Below, piece by piece: positions 24,056-34,180 of a DNA stretch of 64,000 nucleotides. The position numbers and the translations under genes are program-made. The stretch's first letter is position 1. Each line of letters begins with the position of its first letter. The notes under the pieces are model-generated. The model did no database searches and had not been told where the DNA came from. It worked only from the letters and a program-made list of their open reading frames with translations. The stretch comes from Prorocentrum cordatum (lineage: Eukaryota > Sar > Dinophyceae > Prorocentrales > Prorocentraceae), in NCBI GenBank assembly GCA_963575745.1, contig CAUYUJ010000370.1, positions 230,001 to 294,000 on the forward strand. Direction: 5' to 3'.

Positions 24056-24214
24056 GAGTAGACACTCTGTGCAAATCAATGAAAACAAACCATGATTGTA
24101 ACGGCATGTGCCGTTTCGGAGTTGGAGGCATCCTGGGCCTCGCTTCGGCCGTCACTGGAGATTCCGGGGCCGTCGTGGGGCCGACCTCGGCCGCTGTGGG
24201 GCCCTCTTGGGGCA

Positions 24215-24262
24215 GGAGGAGGAGGAGGAGGAGGAGGAGGAGGAGGAGGAGGAGGAGGAGGG
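24215..24262. repeat. (GGA)n tract
   Basis: Short pure GGA microsatellite. Confidence 0.95.
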
Positions 24263-24346
24263 GAATGAAGACGGTGCCGTGCGCACAGCAACAATGTCAG
24301 ACAGAGGGGCCCGCGCACAGGCGGGGCACATGCGGGGACTATGCCC

Positions 24347-24526
24347 ACTCCAGATTTCGTAATAAAAGGGAGGGGGTCTGGACCCTCCAAGACAAGCCAT
24401 TTCAGACCTCCCCCGTGGGAGAACCCTCCAAACCATCGTCCCCAGACCCCCCAGGCCCTCCAAGATGGCCTGGAAGAGCCCCCCCCCGAAATGAGACCCC
24501 CCTCCCTCTCTTACGAAATCTGGAGC
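24347..24526. mobile_element. TIR element, family F, copy 2
   Basis: ACTCCAGATTTCGTAATAAA at the left, TTACGAAATCTGGAG at the right; interior matches the other F copies. 180 bp. Confidence 0.9.
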
Positions 24527-24921
24527 ACCCATGCCAGCGCCGGGCGACATGCCAACGCACCCTACGGAGGAGTATTAACGTGATTGCGGCATCTTGTTTT
24601 GGTGTTGACTGATGTGGATGGTTTGGGTTAGGTCGGGCGTGTCCTCCTACAGGCGGGTTCTGGACGAAAAGTGAAAGATAGTCCCGAGCTCGCCCGAAAT
24701 GAAATAGTCAAACATGATAACAAAAAAATCGCCCGCAGACTATTTGTTGACTATTCTTGAAAATTCCTCCTGTAGAGGGACATGCCCGACTTAAGGTCTG
24801 GGATCGTCTTGGGGCGCTCCCGTGGCCTCTTCGGGCCGCCCTCGGGCGACCTGGGCCCCCAGAGGCGGTCTGGGGCTCTCTGGGAAGCGGGGGAGCTCTG
24901 GGAAGCTGTGCTGCCCCTGTC

Positions 24922-25123
24922 GGGGAGACGTAAGACCCGGGTACGGGGGACTCGGAAATCCCCGACGAGGTCGTCAAAAAAATGACGAGGCCGACCCTGC
25001 ATTTTGACGAGGCCTCCCGCTGCAGACATCCCACGAAACTCCTCCTCGTCAAAATCCGAGGCGCGGTCGTCAAAAAACGATGGCGAACCCGAGTCCTGGC
25101 AAACCCGGGTCTTACGCTCCCCC
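24922..25123. mobile_element. TIR element, family H, copy 1
   Basis: GGGGAGACGTAAGACCCGGG at the left and the inverted ACCCGGGTCTTACGCTCCCC at the right. The interior contains CCCGACGAGGTCGTCAAAAA and its inverted relatives. A full copy lies at 40837-41039 and a half copy at 40596-40676. Confidence 0.9.
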
Positions 25124-25182
25124 GACCCTGGGCTCGGGGAACCCGGAGGTCCTTCGGGGGGACCTTAGAGCGTCCTGAAGTT

Positions 25183-25390
25183 AGGGGCAGCGATAGGGGG
25201 GATGGGCACAGGGGGGGATACGTCGACCTGGGATCGGCGATACATCGTCGATAGATCGGCGATAGGCCTCCGAGAGCGAGTCCGCACCTTCCTGGGCAGG
25301 TTGAGGCTATTGGGCCCCTATCGGCGATCAATGGGCGATTGGGGGTCGATGCATCCCCCCCTATGCCCATCCCCCCCTGTCGTTGCCCCT
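25183..25390. mobile_element. TIR element, family A, copy 1
   Basis: Inverted ends of about 45 bp: AGGGGCAGCG then GGGGGGATGGGCACAGG at the left, the complement with few changes at the right. The interior holds CGGCGATACATCG-type dyads. The same family forms an intron of the esterase gene (27052-27270). Confidence 0.88.
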
Positions 25391-25668
25391 GATGAAGCCA
25401 GGCTGGGCCGACTCGGCGGCCTCCGGGCGTCCTCCCGAACCATGCTGGATACCCCTGGAGGCCGAAATGGCCGCTGGGCCGATAGTCGGCGGCGCGCTGA
25501 GGGGAAAATGGGGGGGGGCAGGCCTTCTCAAAAAGTGGCGGGGCTTCTCAGAAGCCTTCCGGCCTTCTGCGAAGCCCCGTGTGTCCTCGGAGCAGGCGGC
25601 TCAGACAGCTTCCCGCGAGTTCGGAGGCCTTGCGCCGCCGAGAATAGGGACTACAATGAAGGGGCCCT

Positions 25669-25825
25669 GGGACACACAAATAAATATACACAAATCAAAA
25701 TATTCCCCATATTTTCTCATATGTTTTGGATTTCTGTCTTCCCCTCGACTTCCCATATTTTCCCATATTTTCTTGGGAATCGACGATTCATTGTGTCTGT
25801 GTTTTTTTTTCCCCCTCCTGATACA
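25669..25825. mobile_element. TIR-like element, family I, copy 1
   Basis: AT-rich core (CCCATATTTTCCCATATTTT, GAATCGACGATTCATT) bounded by GACACACAAATAAATA and the near-complement TGTGTCTGTG. The second copy is at 39829-39985. Confidence 0.75.
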
Positions 25826-25862
25826 AGGAGGCCAGTGGTGGATGGAGAAACCAAGCCAAAAA

Positions 25863-26001
25863 ATACCGATACCGCTGCTCCCCAGACCTCTCCCGGGGTG
25901 CGTTTTGACCAGAATTTCGAAGCAAATCCAGCCTCGGCGACGAGGGCCTCCCAGAAGGCCCTAAAACGGGGAAATCGAGGGAATGGCTGCGGCATGGGTA
26001 C
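25863..26001. mobile_element. TIR element, family J, copy 1
   Basis: ATACCGATACCGCTGCTCCC at the left against GGCTGCGGCATGGGTACC at the right; interior GACGAGGGCCTCCCAG. Other copies at 34181-34479 and 41059-41200. Confidence 0.75.
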
Positions 26002-26093
26002 CTTTTCCTCCTCTGAGGGTGGAGGAGAGTTTTTGGAAGAGTGGCCCCGGGGACCTGGTCGCCCGCAATATGTTCGGGGTGGCCAGAGCCCCC

Positions 26094-26160
26094 TATGGCA
26101 AAACGCCCTTTGGTGAAGACGGCCCGGGACCAGACCTGGTAGGCGCAAGCCCGTAAACAT
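26094..26160. mobile_element. diverged fragment of family G
   Basis: About 65 bp align with the left part of family G (GGCAAAACGCCCTTTGGTGA, GGCGCAAGCC) at roughly 70 percent; no right end visible. Confidence 0.45.
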
Positions 26161-26703
26161 TGCGTATGCGGCTTCATCTCGAGAACTGGGTTACCGCTGC
26201 AAAGCATCCTAGATAGCAGCAAAGGTGAAGAGGCGGGTCGGTTCAGGATAGGGATGAGATCACGGCCATGTGCATTTATTTTGTTTCACAAAAATATCGT
26301 GGTCGTCTGAACCAAACGTGTAGCCCGCATTAAGGCGAGATTGCGATTCCTGAGCCAGGTGTAGGTGAATCTCAGACAGAACGGCTGCTGGACTGGGCGA
26401 TTTAGACTCCCCGTCCCCGCTGTGGGACTCTTAAGTTACCCTTTATTGCAGCTGTTAGATCTTAGCGAAACGCTAGTAGGGGAAAAGTGACTCACTGATA
26501 GAGTTGGCAGGGTGGGGGTCTATCAACCTCTGGTATACTACATTCTCCGGCCCTTGTGGCCGTCTTGGCAGAGCCCTCTAGGTCCAAGCGCTCGCCCCGC
26601 TTGGCCAGTCGCCTGGAGAGGAGCAGGCGTTAACTACTTCGAAGCGAGAATCGCGGAGGGTCGGTGTATCACTGGAACCACAACCGCAGCGTTACCTGCC
26701 CGC
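26161..26703. other. 3' flank of the esterase gene
   Basis: No repeat or coding signal recognised. On the minus strand this lies directly after the esterase stop codon and would contain its 3' untranslated region. Confidence 0.4.
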
Positions 26704-29700
26704 TCAGTACCCGAGATACCGCTGCCAGTGCCTGCACTCCTTCGCCTGGGTGTCCTCGGTGATACCCACGGTGGGCACCTCATCGACGATTAGAGTCTGC
26801 GGGCTCTCGGCGGTGTACTCTGGCCAGCGCAGGTCTGACGTGGAGCCGACGTTGGGATCACCGAAGGCGGCCAGGCTGTACAACCAGTGGACCATGCTGA
26901 CGTGCAGCGAGGTGGCGCCAGACTCGCCAGGCTTGGGGATCCATGACGGTGAAGACTCGGGATTGCCAAAAATCCACTCCATGGCGCAGCCGTGCGAGGC
27001 CCCGTGGGTGCCGTACCTGGACCCGAAGAGGTCGAAGTAGAGCCTCCACACCTGAAGGGCAACGGCGTTGGGGTGACTGGCTCAAGGGGGGGAAACATCG
27101 ACCTGGAGTCGGCGATACATCGCCGACGGATCGGCGAGAGTCCCCCAATAGCGACTCCACACGCTCCTGGGCGGGGTGAGCTATCGGTCCCCTGTCTGAG
27201 ATCAATGGGCGACTGGGGGTCGATGCATCCCCTCCTGAGCCTATTCCTCTCCAGTGCTGCCCCTGCACACCCCGCTGTGAAGCGGGTTCGCGCCATACTG
27301 GAGCGCGTCCGCGTGCAGTTTGGCACTGCAAGCGTGCGACGCGTCCGAGAGCACGCGAAATGCCACCTGACTCCGGTTCTCCTCGCGCAGCCGGCCCGCA
27401 TACCACTCCTCTATCAGCTCAGGGCCGACCGCGGCGCCCCTCGCCTGGTCGAAGCCGTGGTCGAGCAGGAACGTGCGGAACTCGCGCTCGCTGATGTCTC
27501 GGCCAGGGGGCGGCTTGAATTTCCCGCAGCGCTCGCAACTGCAAGAGCCCACCATCACGGGTACTCTCTTCCACCTGCCCTCTCGTATCAGCTTCACCGG
27601 AGACTCGCCGTCTGGCAACGCAGGGGCGAAGCGCGACCCGGGGAAATGGGCGGCCTCGACCACCTCCTCCATGGTCGCGTCCCGGAGGCACTCGAGATCC
27701 TCGGGGCCTCGTGGAGGCCTCCCAAAGAAAGTCCGAGTGGATGAGGTCGGAGGATCGCTCCGCATCGCTGACGCATCGGCGATGCATCGTCGATGCATCA
27801 GCAATAAAGGAGCGACGTCAGCGCGAAGACAATCAGGCTCCATATCGAGCCGCATCGCGGACGCAGCGACGATGCGCCGCGATCCTCCGACCCCGTCTAC
27901 TCGGATCCCATTCGGCATGCCTGGACCTAGGCAGCCGAGGTTCATGGCTAAAACCGACGAGTTCCCAAGGATGTCTTCTGGGGCCATCCAATCGTCGGGG
28001 GCTCCGAGGTCCTCCCAGACGATGTGGGCGCCGGGGCTCATGAGGCTCGCGCTCGTGAAAAGCCCAGCGGAGGACGGCATCACGAGGTGTGCGGCGACAG
28101 ACGCTCCCCCGGCGGAGTTCCCAAAGATCAGGACGCGGTCGGGGTCCCCGCCGAACGCCCTGGCGTTCTGCTGCACCCACCTCTGGAGGAACAGAACAAT
28201 GGCACCCAAGCGTGTGCTCTCGGAGGTCCGCGCGGACTTCGTGGACCGTCGCTGGCCCCCCTAGCGGTGCCTCTGGCGCCGCCCCTGGTGCGCTCCGCGC
28301 GCCAAGAAGTGGAGCCCAACGCTGATCCAAGAAATCCGCGCGGACCTCAGCACATCGATGTAGATGTGTATATGTAAGGTTCTTCCTCGAACCTGAGGGC
28401 AAGCTGCTGGTCTTGCAAGCCGAGCAACGGCGGGGTGGCAGAGGGGCTGAAGAAGCCGAAGACGCCCAATCGGTACTGCGGGCAAACGAGCAAACCGCCG
28501 GTGAGCTTCGTGAACCACTGTGTCCCCTCCTTGCTGCAGCCCCCACCCACGAAACCGCCGCCTTGCGTTGCATATTCGGAAGACCTTCTGTCTCATCACG
28601 TCGCTATTCGCGTCGAATCCGCGCCGCATCCACGCCGAATCCGCGTCGAATCCGCATCATCCACGTCGAATCCGCGTCGAACGCGCGTCGAACCCGCGGC
28701 GGACAAACGAAACATACCGCAATCTGTTGGACACAGAAGGCCCCCCGAAGATGCAGTGCGAGCCACCGTGGAATTCCACCACGACGGGCTGCAACTCACC
28801 GTCGCCCAGCAGCGAGCCGGCGCGCGTGAAGATGCTCAGGAGCAGGCAGTCTTCAGATCCGCCCTCCTTTGGGGGAGCAAAAACAGCATCAACGACACGC
28901 CGCCGGGGGGGGCCTATCAGCGGGTCAGCCTGTTGAGGAGGCGCGAACTTTTCAAACCAAACGTTTGACAGCGTGGACCCCAAAGAGTGTGCGGTGCAAT
29001 ATTTGTGATGCAACGTAAGTTGTGCAATCTATGTTGTGCAATCTCTGCTGCGTAGCATGTGTGGTCCAATACATGTGTGGTGCAATCTACGTGGTGCGCA
29101 ATCTATGTTGCGCAATCTATTCGGAGCTATGTATATGGTGTAATCTACGTGGTACTGACTATGCTCTGCAACCCATGTTGTGCAACATAGTCTGTGCAAT
29201 CCATGTGGTGCAATCTATATGGTACAATCTTATTTTGTGGCGCGCAATCTATGTTGTGCAATTCACTTTGACTGTCTTGAAGCTGTCCTGTCCACTGATC
29301 GTGCACACATCCCACCCTCCCACCCGCACCTAGGTCGCAAGACCTCTTAAGACCGTGACGGTAGGTACCAAATGGCACTGGGCAGCGACACCGACGCCGA
29401 CGACGACAGCGACAACGACGACGACGCCGCCGACGACGACTACGACAACACCGACGACGACTCCGACGATTTCGACGACGATGACACCGACGACGACGAC
29501 ACCGACGACGACGCCGACGCCGACGACGACGCCGACGACGACGACGCCGACGACGACGACGATACCGACGACGACGACGCCGACGACGACGAAGACGACG
29601 ACGACGAAACCGACGACGTCGCCAACGAAGGCGACGAGGGAGGAGGGAGGACGACGACGGCGACAAAGACGACAACGATGAGGGAGGGGGCAGGACGGCG

Positions 29701-32700
29701 ACGACGCGAACGACGAAGAAGGAGAGAGGACGGCGACGCCGACGACGACAACGACGAAGGATGACGACGATGACGACGGCGACGAAATAGGAGGGACGAC
29801 GACGAGACGCCGACGACGGACGATGACGACGAGGGGGGACGAAAAACAATCACGGCGACAACGACGACGGAAACGACGACGACGCCAAAGAGGACGACGA
29901 CGACGAGGAAAGACAGAAAACGACGACGGCGACGACGACGACGACGAGGGAGGAGAGAGGACGGCGACGACGAAGACGCAAAAGCGGCGCGCACGTTTTT
30001 GTTGAACATCCGTGTTGCGAGACCCTGTGCTTTTGTATGTTTTTTGGACACTCGATTTGGAAAGCCTTCCGGATCCGAGGGTTGTTGAAGGATGTCGGCA
30101 TGCGCGCGCGACGACGAGAGCGCGTGCACTTCGTCGCATTTCTTGCAAAGGATTCTCGCGACGGCACGCGCGCAAGGGCGTTCATTCAAGGGTGGGATGG
30201 ACATTGGGTCAGAATCTGGTGTTTTTGCATCGGTCCCCGGGAGGCCTTTAAGTCCGGGGGGGGGGGAGGGTGGTAGAACCGATCTCTTTTGTAGAAGGAG
30301 AATCTATGTAGAACAGTCTATGCGGTGCACTACGCTCTGCTGAACTTGAAGTCGTCATCTCCACTGATCGCGCAAACATCCCAATCTCCCGCCCGCAACT
30401 TCTTTGGCAAAACTCATGATGCGGGGGAAGGCGGCGCCACCGATGACGACATCGATGATAACATCCTCGCTGCCGATGATCGTCGCCGTGAGTCGATGGT
30501 GAAGGTGACCATCTCGACGATACTCGGACGTGCGCGATGACAAGATGACGTCGGCAGCGTCTGCGACAATAACGAAAATGGCACCAGCGACGACGATGTT
30601 CAAGAGGGCGACGGCACGAACGATAACGGCGCCAATGATGGCAAACACGTTGACGATGCTGATGTCCATCTATCGATGAGGCAGGTGATCGCGGTGATGC
30701 TGACAGGGTTGACAAGGACATCCGCGCGCGGAAGATCAACAAATCCGTCAGACTGATCATGCGCGCGCGGCGGTGCGCGCATGTGGCCCGCGTGGTATTT
30801 TTTGCAATGGAGTCGCGCCCTCGGCGCATGACAGGAGTATCGCGCGTGCACCGAGCGGTGGCATGACATCGCTGGATTTGGCAGAAATCATAAGAATCCT
30901 ATGGTTTTTGAATGATTCTAGCGTGAGAGCAGGGACAGGAAATTTGCAAAACTTGTGCTGCAAAACCCTTGGGTTTTTAGGCATGTATGCTGATATGCTT
31001 GCAAGCACACTGTGTTGGATACGATTTGCGACATGGACGCGCGCGCGATGACTTTGTGGCGTTTTTTGCAAGGGATTATTGACATTTGCTTTCTTAGGAT
31101 GAAGAAGTGTGCGCGCACAGTATGATTTGACAGGGATCGCGGGGGGGCGATAGCGGCCTGGCTGGGATAATACGACTTCAGATTTCGGATGGACGAGTCT
31201 GCAGACGAACTATGAAATTACGCTACCCCAGGGGGGAATCGTTAACTCCGGGGGAGTATCGTCTATTTGTCTATATTTTTTAGAAAAGAAAACATATGTT
31301 GTGCAATCCTTCATGCGGCGACGATGCGGCGATGGCGACTACGGAACCGCCAGACCGACGCGAAAGCCCAGACGACGGGCGGCGACGAGGCGGCGACGGC
31401 GACCACGGAGCCGCCAGACCGACGCGCAGGCCCGGACGATGGGCGGCGACAAGGCGGCAACGGCGACCACAGAACCGCCAGACCGACGCGCAGGCCCCCT
31501 TCCCTTAGGAAAGCGAATGAGAACCCCTAAATGCAAGCACTGTTTGGGGAAACTGGCGAAGGAGTAACACGCTGATGGGCTCCGGTTGGCGGCGTGCCAA
31601 TAACACTCTCCCCGGACATCCGGTTTCTTGATTTTTCAACCATCCTGTGGTGTTGGGTCCTCGTTTTGAAAAGACAGCGGCTGGCGTCCTCCTCCTCCTC
31701 CTTCTCCTCCTCCTTTTCCTCCTCCTGCTCTCCCGCTCCTCCTCCTCCTCCTTCTCCTCCTCCTCCCGCCTCCTTCCTCCCTCCTCGCTCCTCCCATCCC
31801 TGCCTCTGCCCTCCGCATGTCCACCATGTCGGCACACCCAGTACAGCGCTTCGAGGCCCCATAAGGAACTCCACCGAAGGCCCCAGAGGCGACGTTCGCA
31901 TGTGGTTCCCCCACCCAGTGCAGCGCTTTGTGGCCCCATAGGGAGCTCCGTCGAACGCTCAGTGTAGTGCTTCGTGGCCCCATAGGGAGCTCCACCGAAC
32001 GCTCCAAAGGCGACGTTCGCATGCGGTTCCCCCACACCCAGTGCAGCGCTTCGTGGTCCCATAGGGAATCCTCCGAAGGCCCCAGAGGCAACGTTCGCAT
32101 GGGGTTTCCCCACCCAGTGCAGCGCTTCGTGGCCCCATGAGGAGTTCCACCGAAGGCCTCAGAGGCGACGTTCGCATGCGTCTCCCCCCACCATGACCCC
32201 ATAGGGAACTCCATCGAAGGCCAATAAGACGACGTTCGCATGCGGTTCCCCGCCCAGTTCGGCACACTCCTCTCACGTTTCGTGAGGCCCCATTACAGCT
32301 TTTCGTGCCCCCATAGGGAGCTCCACCGAAGGCCCCAGACCCAGAGGCGACGTTCGCATGCGTCTTCCACAGTACAGCGCTTCGTGGCCCCATACGGAGC
32401 TCCACCGAAGGCCCCCGTGCCTGTCTGTGGCTTCGGCCGCATGCGTCCCCCCCACCCAATACAAAGTTCCGTGGCCCACAGAGAGCTCCGCCGAAGACCC
32501 GAGTGGCCGTGGCCGCACGAGTCTTCTCCACCCGTTACTGTACACACCTCACGCTTTTCGTGGCCTCATAAGGAGCTCCAGCGAAAGCGCTAGCCACAAC
32601 GCGGCATGCACAACTGCAGATGGCTGGGTCCTTCGCCTGGATAATTGTCAATACGAAATCCCCAGACGTCTGGACCCTTTCCCTGGGGCCCGTCTTTCGG

Positions 32701-33900
32701 GGGCGGCAAAGAGGGGGGCGTCAAAGAGGGGGGGGCGCAAATCATGGCCGGCGGCATGTGCGCGGCCCAGGTTGGGGGCCAGGGACGTATTGAAATAAGA
32801 AGAGGCGCCATGAAATCTGGGGAAATATCATGGCCCACGCCATGAACTCTACCCCCCCTAGTCATCACCCCCCTCTTTGCCGCCCCCGAATCTTTCATCC
32901 CGAGTTGCTTGACGGCTCCGGGGCCCGCCGAAGACCCGGAGGCCGAAAACAAACAAAAACCCTTCCGTCGCGACGCGAGCTGGGTTTTTCCTTTCAAGCT
33001 CCTTGCTCGTCTGGCAGGTCCGGGGCATCCGCTTTGCGTCCCTCACGCCGAGCCACGGCTCCACCGGCTCGGGCGGAGCGAAACGGACGGGCGGACGCGC
33101 GAAGGGGACGCCGCGGAAGCAAGCCACACCTGGAGGCCTCCCAAGTGCGGCCCAAGCGAATGGGGTCGGAGGATCGCCCCGCATCGCCGATGCATCGCCG
33201 ATGCACCGGCGACGCCGGCGATGCATCAGCGCCGTCGGCATGGAGAACATCGGGGTCCACATCGAGCCGCGTCGGCGATGCAGCGGCGATTCGGCGCGAT
33301 CCTCCGACCCAATTTACTCCGGCCCCCATTTGGGAAGCCCGCCACGCCGCTTTCCAGCGTGCCCTGCAGGAGGCCCGTGGTGGTCGCGACCAAGGGGCCC
33401 GCCTCGTCGAAGAGGGCCTGGCAAGATCAGCCGGGGCCGAGCACCGCGAGACCGGACCAGATCAGGACGGGCACGAGATCGGGCACGTCAGGTTCGTGTC
33501 GTGACGACCCCGGCGTTGGTTTCTGACTCCGCATGCATCGTTCAACCTTGAACGATCGGCGACTGTGGATAGCTCGATCGTTCCATGTAGGCCGATTCTG
33601 GGCCACTGGCGGCGTTCAACCTTGAACGCCCGCGGCGGGGTCGCCGCCGGTCGACACGACGCGAACCTAACGCATCGGTTCGGGAACCGAGATCGAATCG
33701 AATCGGCTGCGCCTGGATACAGTCGGGGCGTTGACCTAAGGAACCCTGAATCAGGAACGAGGCCCTTTTTTCCACAAGTTAAGCTTCGATTTCCGATCGA
33801 AGACATAAGGAAAACCTGAGGCAAGCTGTGAAACACTTAAGGAACATCGAGCCCCTCCCCAACGAAAAGGGTTCCTTCTTCAGGGCCCCGACTGTATGCA
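26704..33900 (-). CDS. type-B carboxylesterase, multi-exon gene (introns are TIR elements)
   Basis: A serine hydrolase of the carboxylesterase type-B family, which splits carboxyl esters; substrate and location are unknown. Minus-strand exons: 33674-33712, 33348-33417, about 33007-33129, about 28764-28960, 28393-28561, 27927-28180, 27271-27707 and 26704-27051 (TGA). Seen: [40 protein letters not shown], the oxyanion-hole segment [21 protein letters not shown], the nucleophile elbow GNSAGG with the catalytic Ser, [11 protein letters not shown], and [13 protein letters not shown] with the expected catalytic His. Phases agree at every junction from 28764 down to the stop (GT-AG, one GC-AG), and the upstream junctions also keep frame. 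Total about 535 codons, the usual family size. Unsolved: the start codon, the 5' exon(s), and the link across about 4 kb (28.96-33.0 kb). The 39-bp exon is the least certain. Confidence 0.85.
27052..27270 (-). mobile_element. esterase intron = family A element, copy 2 (introner)
   Basis: Minus-strand intron of 219 bp, GT donor at 27270, AG acceptor at 27052, phase 0; joins LHSG to VWRLYF. The element's inverted ends (AGGGGCAGC and AAGGGCAACGG) lie within a few bases of the splice sites, so the intron is essentially the element. GTGTG follows both exon edges as a short direct repeat. Confidence 0.88.
27708..27926 (-). mobile_element. esterase intron = family B element, copy 2 (introner)
   Basis: 219 bp, GT donor at 27926, AG acceptor at 27708, phase 1; joins NLGCLG to PEDLECLR. 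Inner TIR is GGTCGGAGGATCGC and its complement; outer parts of the ends also match. The interior is rich in GATGCATCG dyads. Confidence 0.88.
28181..28392 (-). mobile_element. esterase intron = family D element, copy 1 (introner)
   Basis: 212 bp, GT donor at 28392 (CTCAG/GTTCG), AG acceptor at 28181; joins DQQLALR to [13 protein letters not shown], exactly as the family requires. The element proper is about 28213-28359 with GAGGTCCGCGCGG and its complement. Confidence 0.88.
28562..28763 (-). mobile_element. esterase intron = family S element (introner)
   Basis: 202 bp with a GC donor at 28763 and an AG acceptor at 28562; the join gives [10 protein letters not shown], the oxyanion-hole consensus. 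About 25-bp inverted ends (GCATCTTCGGGGGGCCTTCT against GCATATTCGGAAGACCTTCT). Between them sit TCGAATCCGCG tandem units. Only copy in the window. Confidence 0.75.
28980..29290. repeat. TTGTGCAATCTATG-type short tandem repeat
   Basis: About 14-bp units with GTGCAATCTA cores repeated roughly 18 times with drift; probably inside the large esterase intron. Confidence 0.8.
29385..29998. repeat. (GAC)n/(CGA)n microsatellite, about 610 bp
   Basis: Nearly pure GAC/CGA with GAGG interruptions. All six frames are open in places, giving Asp, Thr or Arg/Val/Ser repeats; none is a gene. Confidence 0.97.
30000..31300. other. non-coding, diverged internal repeats
   Basis: No gene seen. Phrases such as GTCGCATTTCTTGCAA, GTGGTATTTTTTGCAA and GTGGCGTTTTTTGCAA beside GCGCGCG runs recur at about 30135, 30790 and 31055, suggesting three old copies of one repeat. 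GACGATG-rich stretches lie at 30430-30680. Confidence 0.45.
31327..31505. repeat. 64-bp tandem repeat, 2.8 copies
   Basis: CGGCGATGG / CGGCGACGG / CGGCAACGG start copies at 31327, 31391 and 31454; each contains CCGCCAGACCGACGCG. Confidence 0.9.
31680..31800. repeat. CTC/CCT tract
   Basis: Interrupted pyrimidine microsatellite. Confidence 0.85.
31845..32590. repeat. about 85-bp tandem repeat, 8-9 copies
   Basis: Copies share GCGCTTCGTGGCCCCATA, GGAGCTCCACCGAAGGCCCC and GAGGCGACGTTCGCATG. Unit length varies between about 60 and 100 bp. Frames on both strands are by-products. Confidence 0.9.
32655..32935. mobile_element. family Q element, copy 1, split by element R
   Basis: Left part CCCCAGACGTCTGGACCC and right part TTTCATCCCGAGTTGCTTGA align with the uninterrupted copy at 55178-55362 on either side of the insertion. 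Confidence 0.7.
32696..32890. mobile_element. TIR element, family R, nested in Q
   Basis: Perfect inverted ends TTCGGGGGCGGCAAAGAGGG (and three more G) at left and right. TCTTTC is present at both borders (32693-32698, 32891-32896), so the target duplication is either TCTTTC or, if TTC belongs to the TIR, TCT. 195 bp, no coding. Confidence 0.88.
33130..33347 (-). mobile_element. esterase intron = family B element, copy 1 (introner)
   Basis: 218 bp with a GC donor at 33347 and an AG acceptor at 33130; the join gives [13 protein letters not shown] in frame. Inverted ends of about 43 bp reach the splice sites, including CCTCCCAAGTG / GCTTCCCAAATG and GGTCGGAGGATCGC. GYGTGGC stands at both junctions. 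Confidence 0.85.
33418..33673 (-). mobile_element. probable esterase intron with family C element, copy 1
   Basis: The element spans 33486-33672 with CGTCAGGTTCGTGTCGTG and its near complement, plus two internal dyads around TTCAACCTTGAA. A GC donor at 33673 lies at the element edge; the first suitable AG (TTGCCAG) is 68 bp beyond the other end. Phase 0 fits the next exon. Confidence 0.65.
33713..33899 (-). mobile_element. family E element, copy 1, possible esterase intron
   Basis: The element at 33718-33896 has perfect TACAGTCGGGGC ends. A GC donor at 33899 and AG at 33713 would make a 187-bp intron keeping frame between GVV and AQPIRFDLG. The element call is firm, the intron call moderate. 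Confidence 0.7.
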
Positions 33901-34016
33901 ACCACACCGGGTAGCCGCTCAAGCATTTGGCCACGTCGGATCGCCAGGGCACCGAGGCCGAATCGGACCGAGAGGGGTGAGCCCGGCCTCGGGGGGCCCT
34001 TCCAGGGGGGGAAGAG

Positions 34017-34082
34017 GGGAGGAGGAGGAGAAGGAGGAGGAGGAGGAGGAGGAGGAGGAGGAGGAGGAGGAGGAGGAGGCCC
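34017..34082. repeat. (GGA)n tract
   Basis: Pure GGA microsatellite with one AAG interruption. Confidence 0.95.
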
Positions 34083-34180
34083 CGACTTTCTCAAACACGG
34101 GGTCCCCGGACGTCCCGAACCTTTCCCCAGGGCTGGCTCCTCGTCTCGAGCTGTCTTTTCACGGCTCTGTTCCAGCGAGG

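Noticed and set aside
26512-26793. 93-codon plus-strand frame
   Set aside because: Overlaps the last esterase exon on the opposite strand and has no motif.
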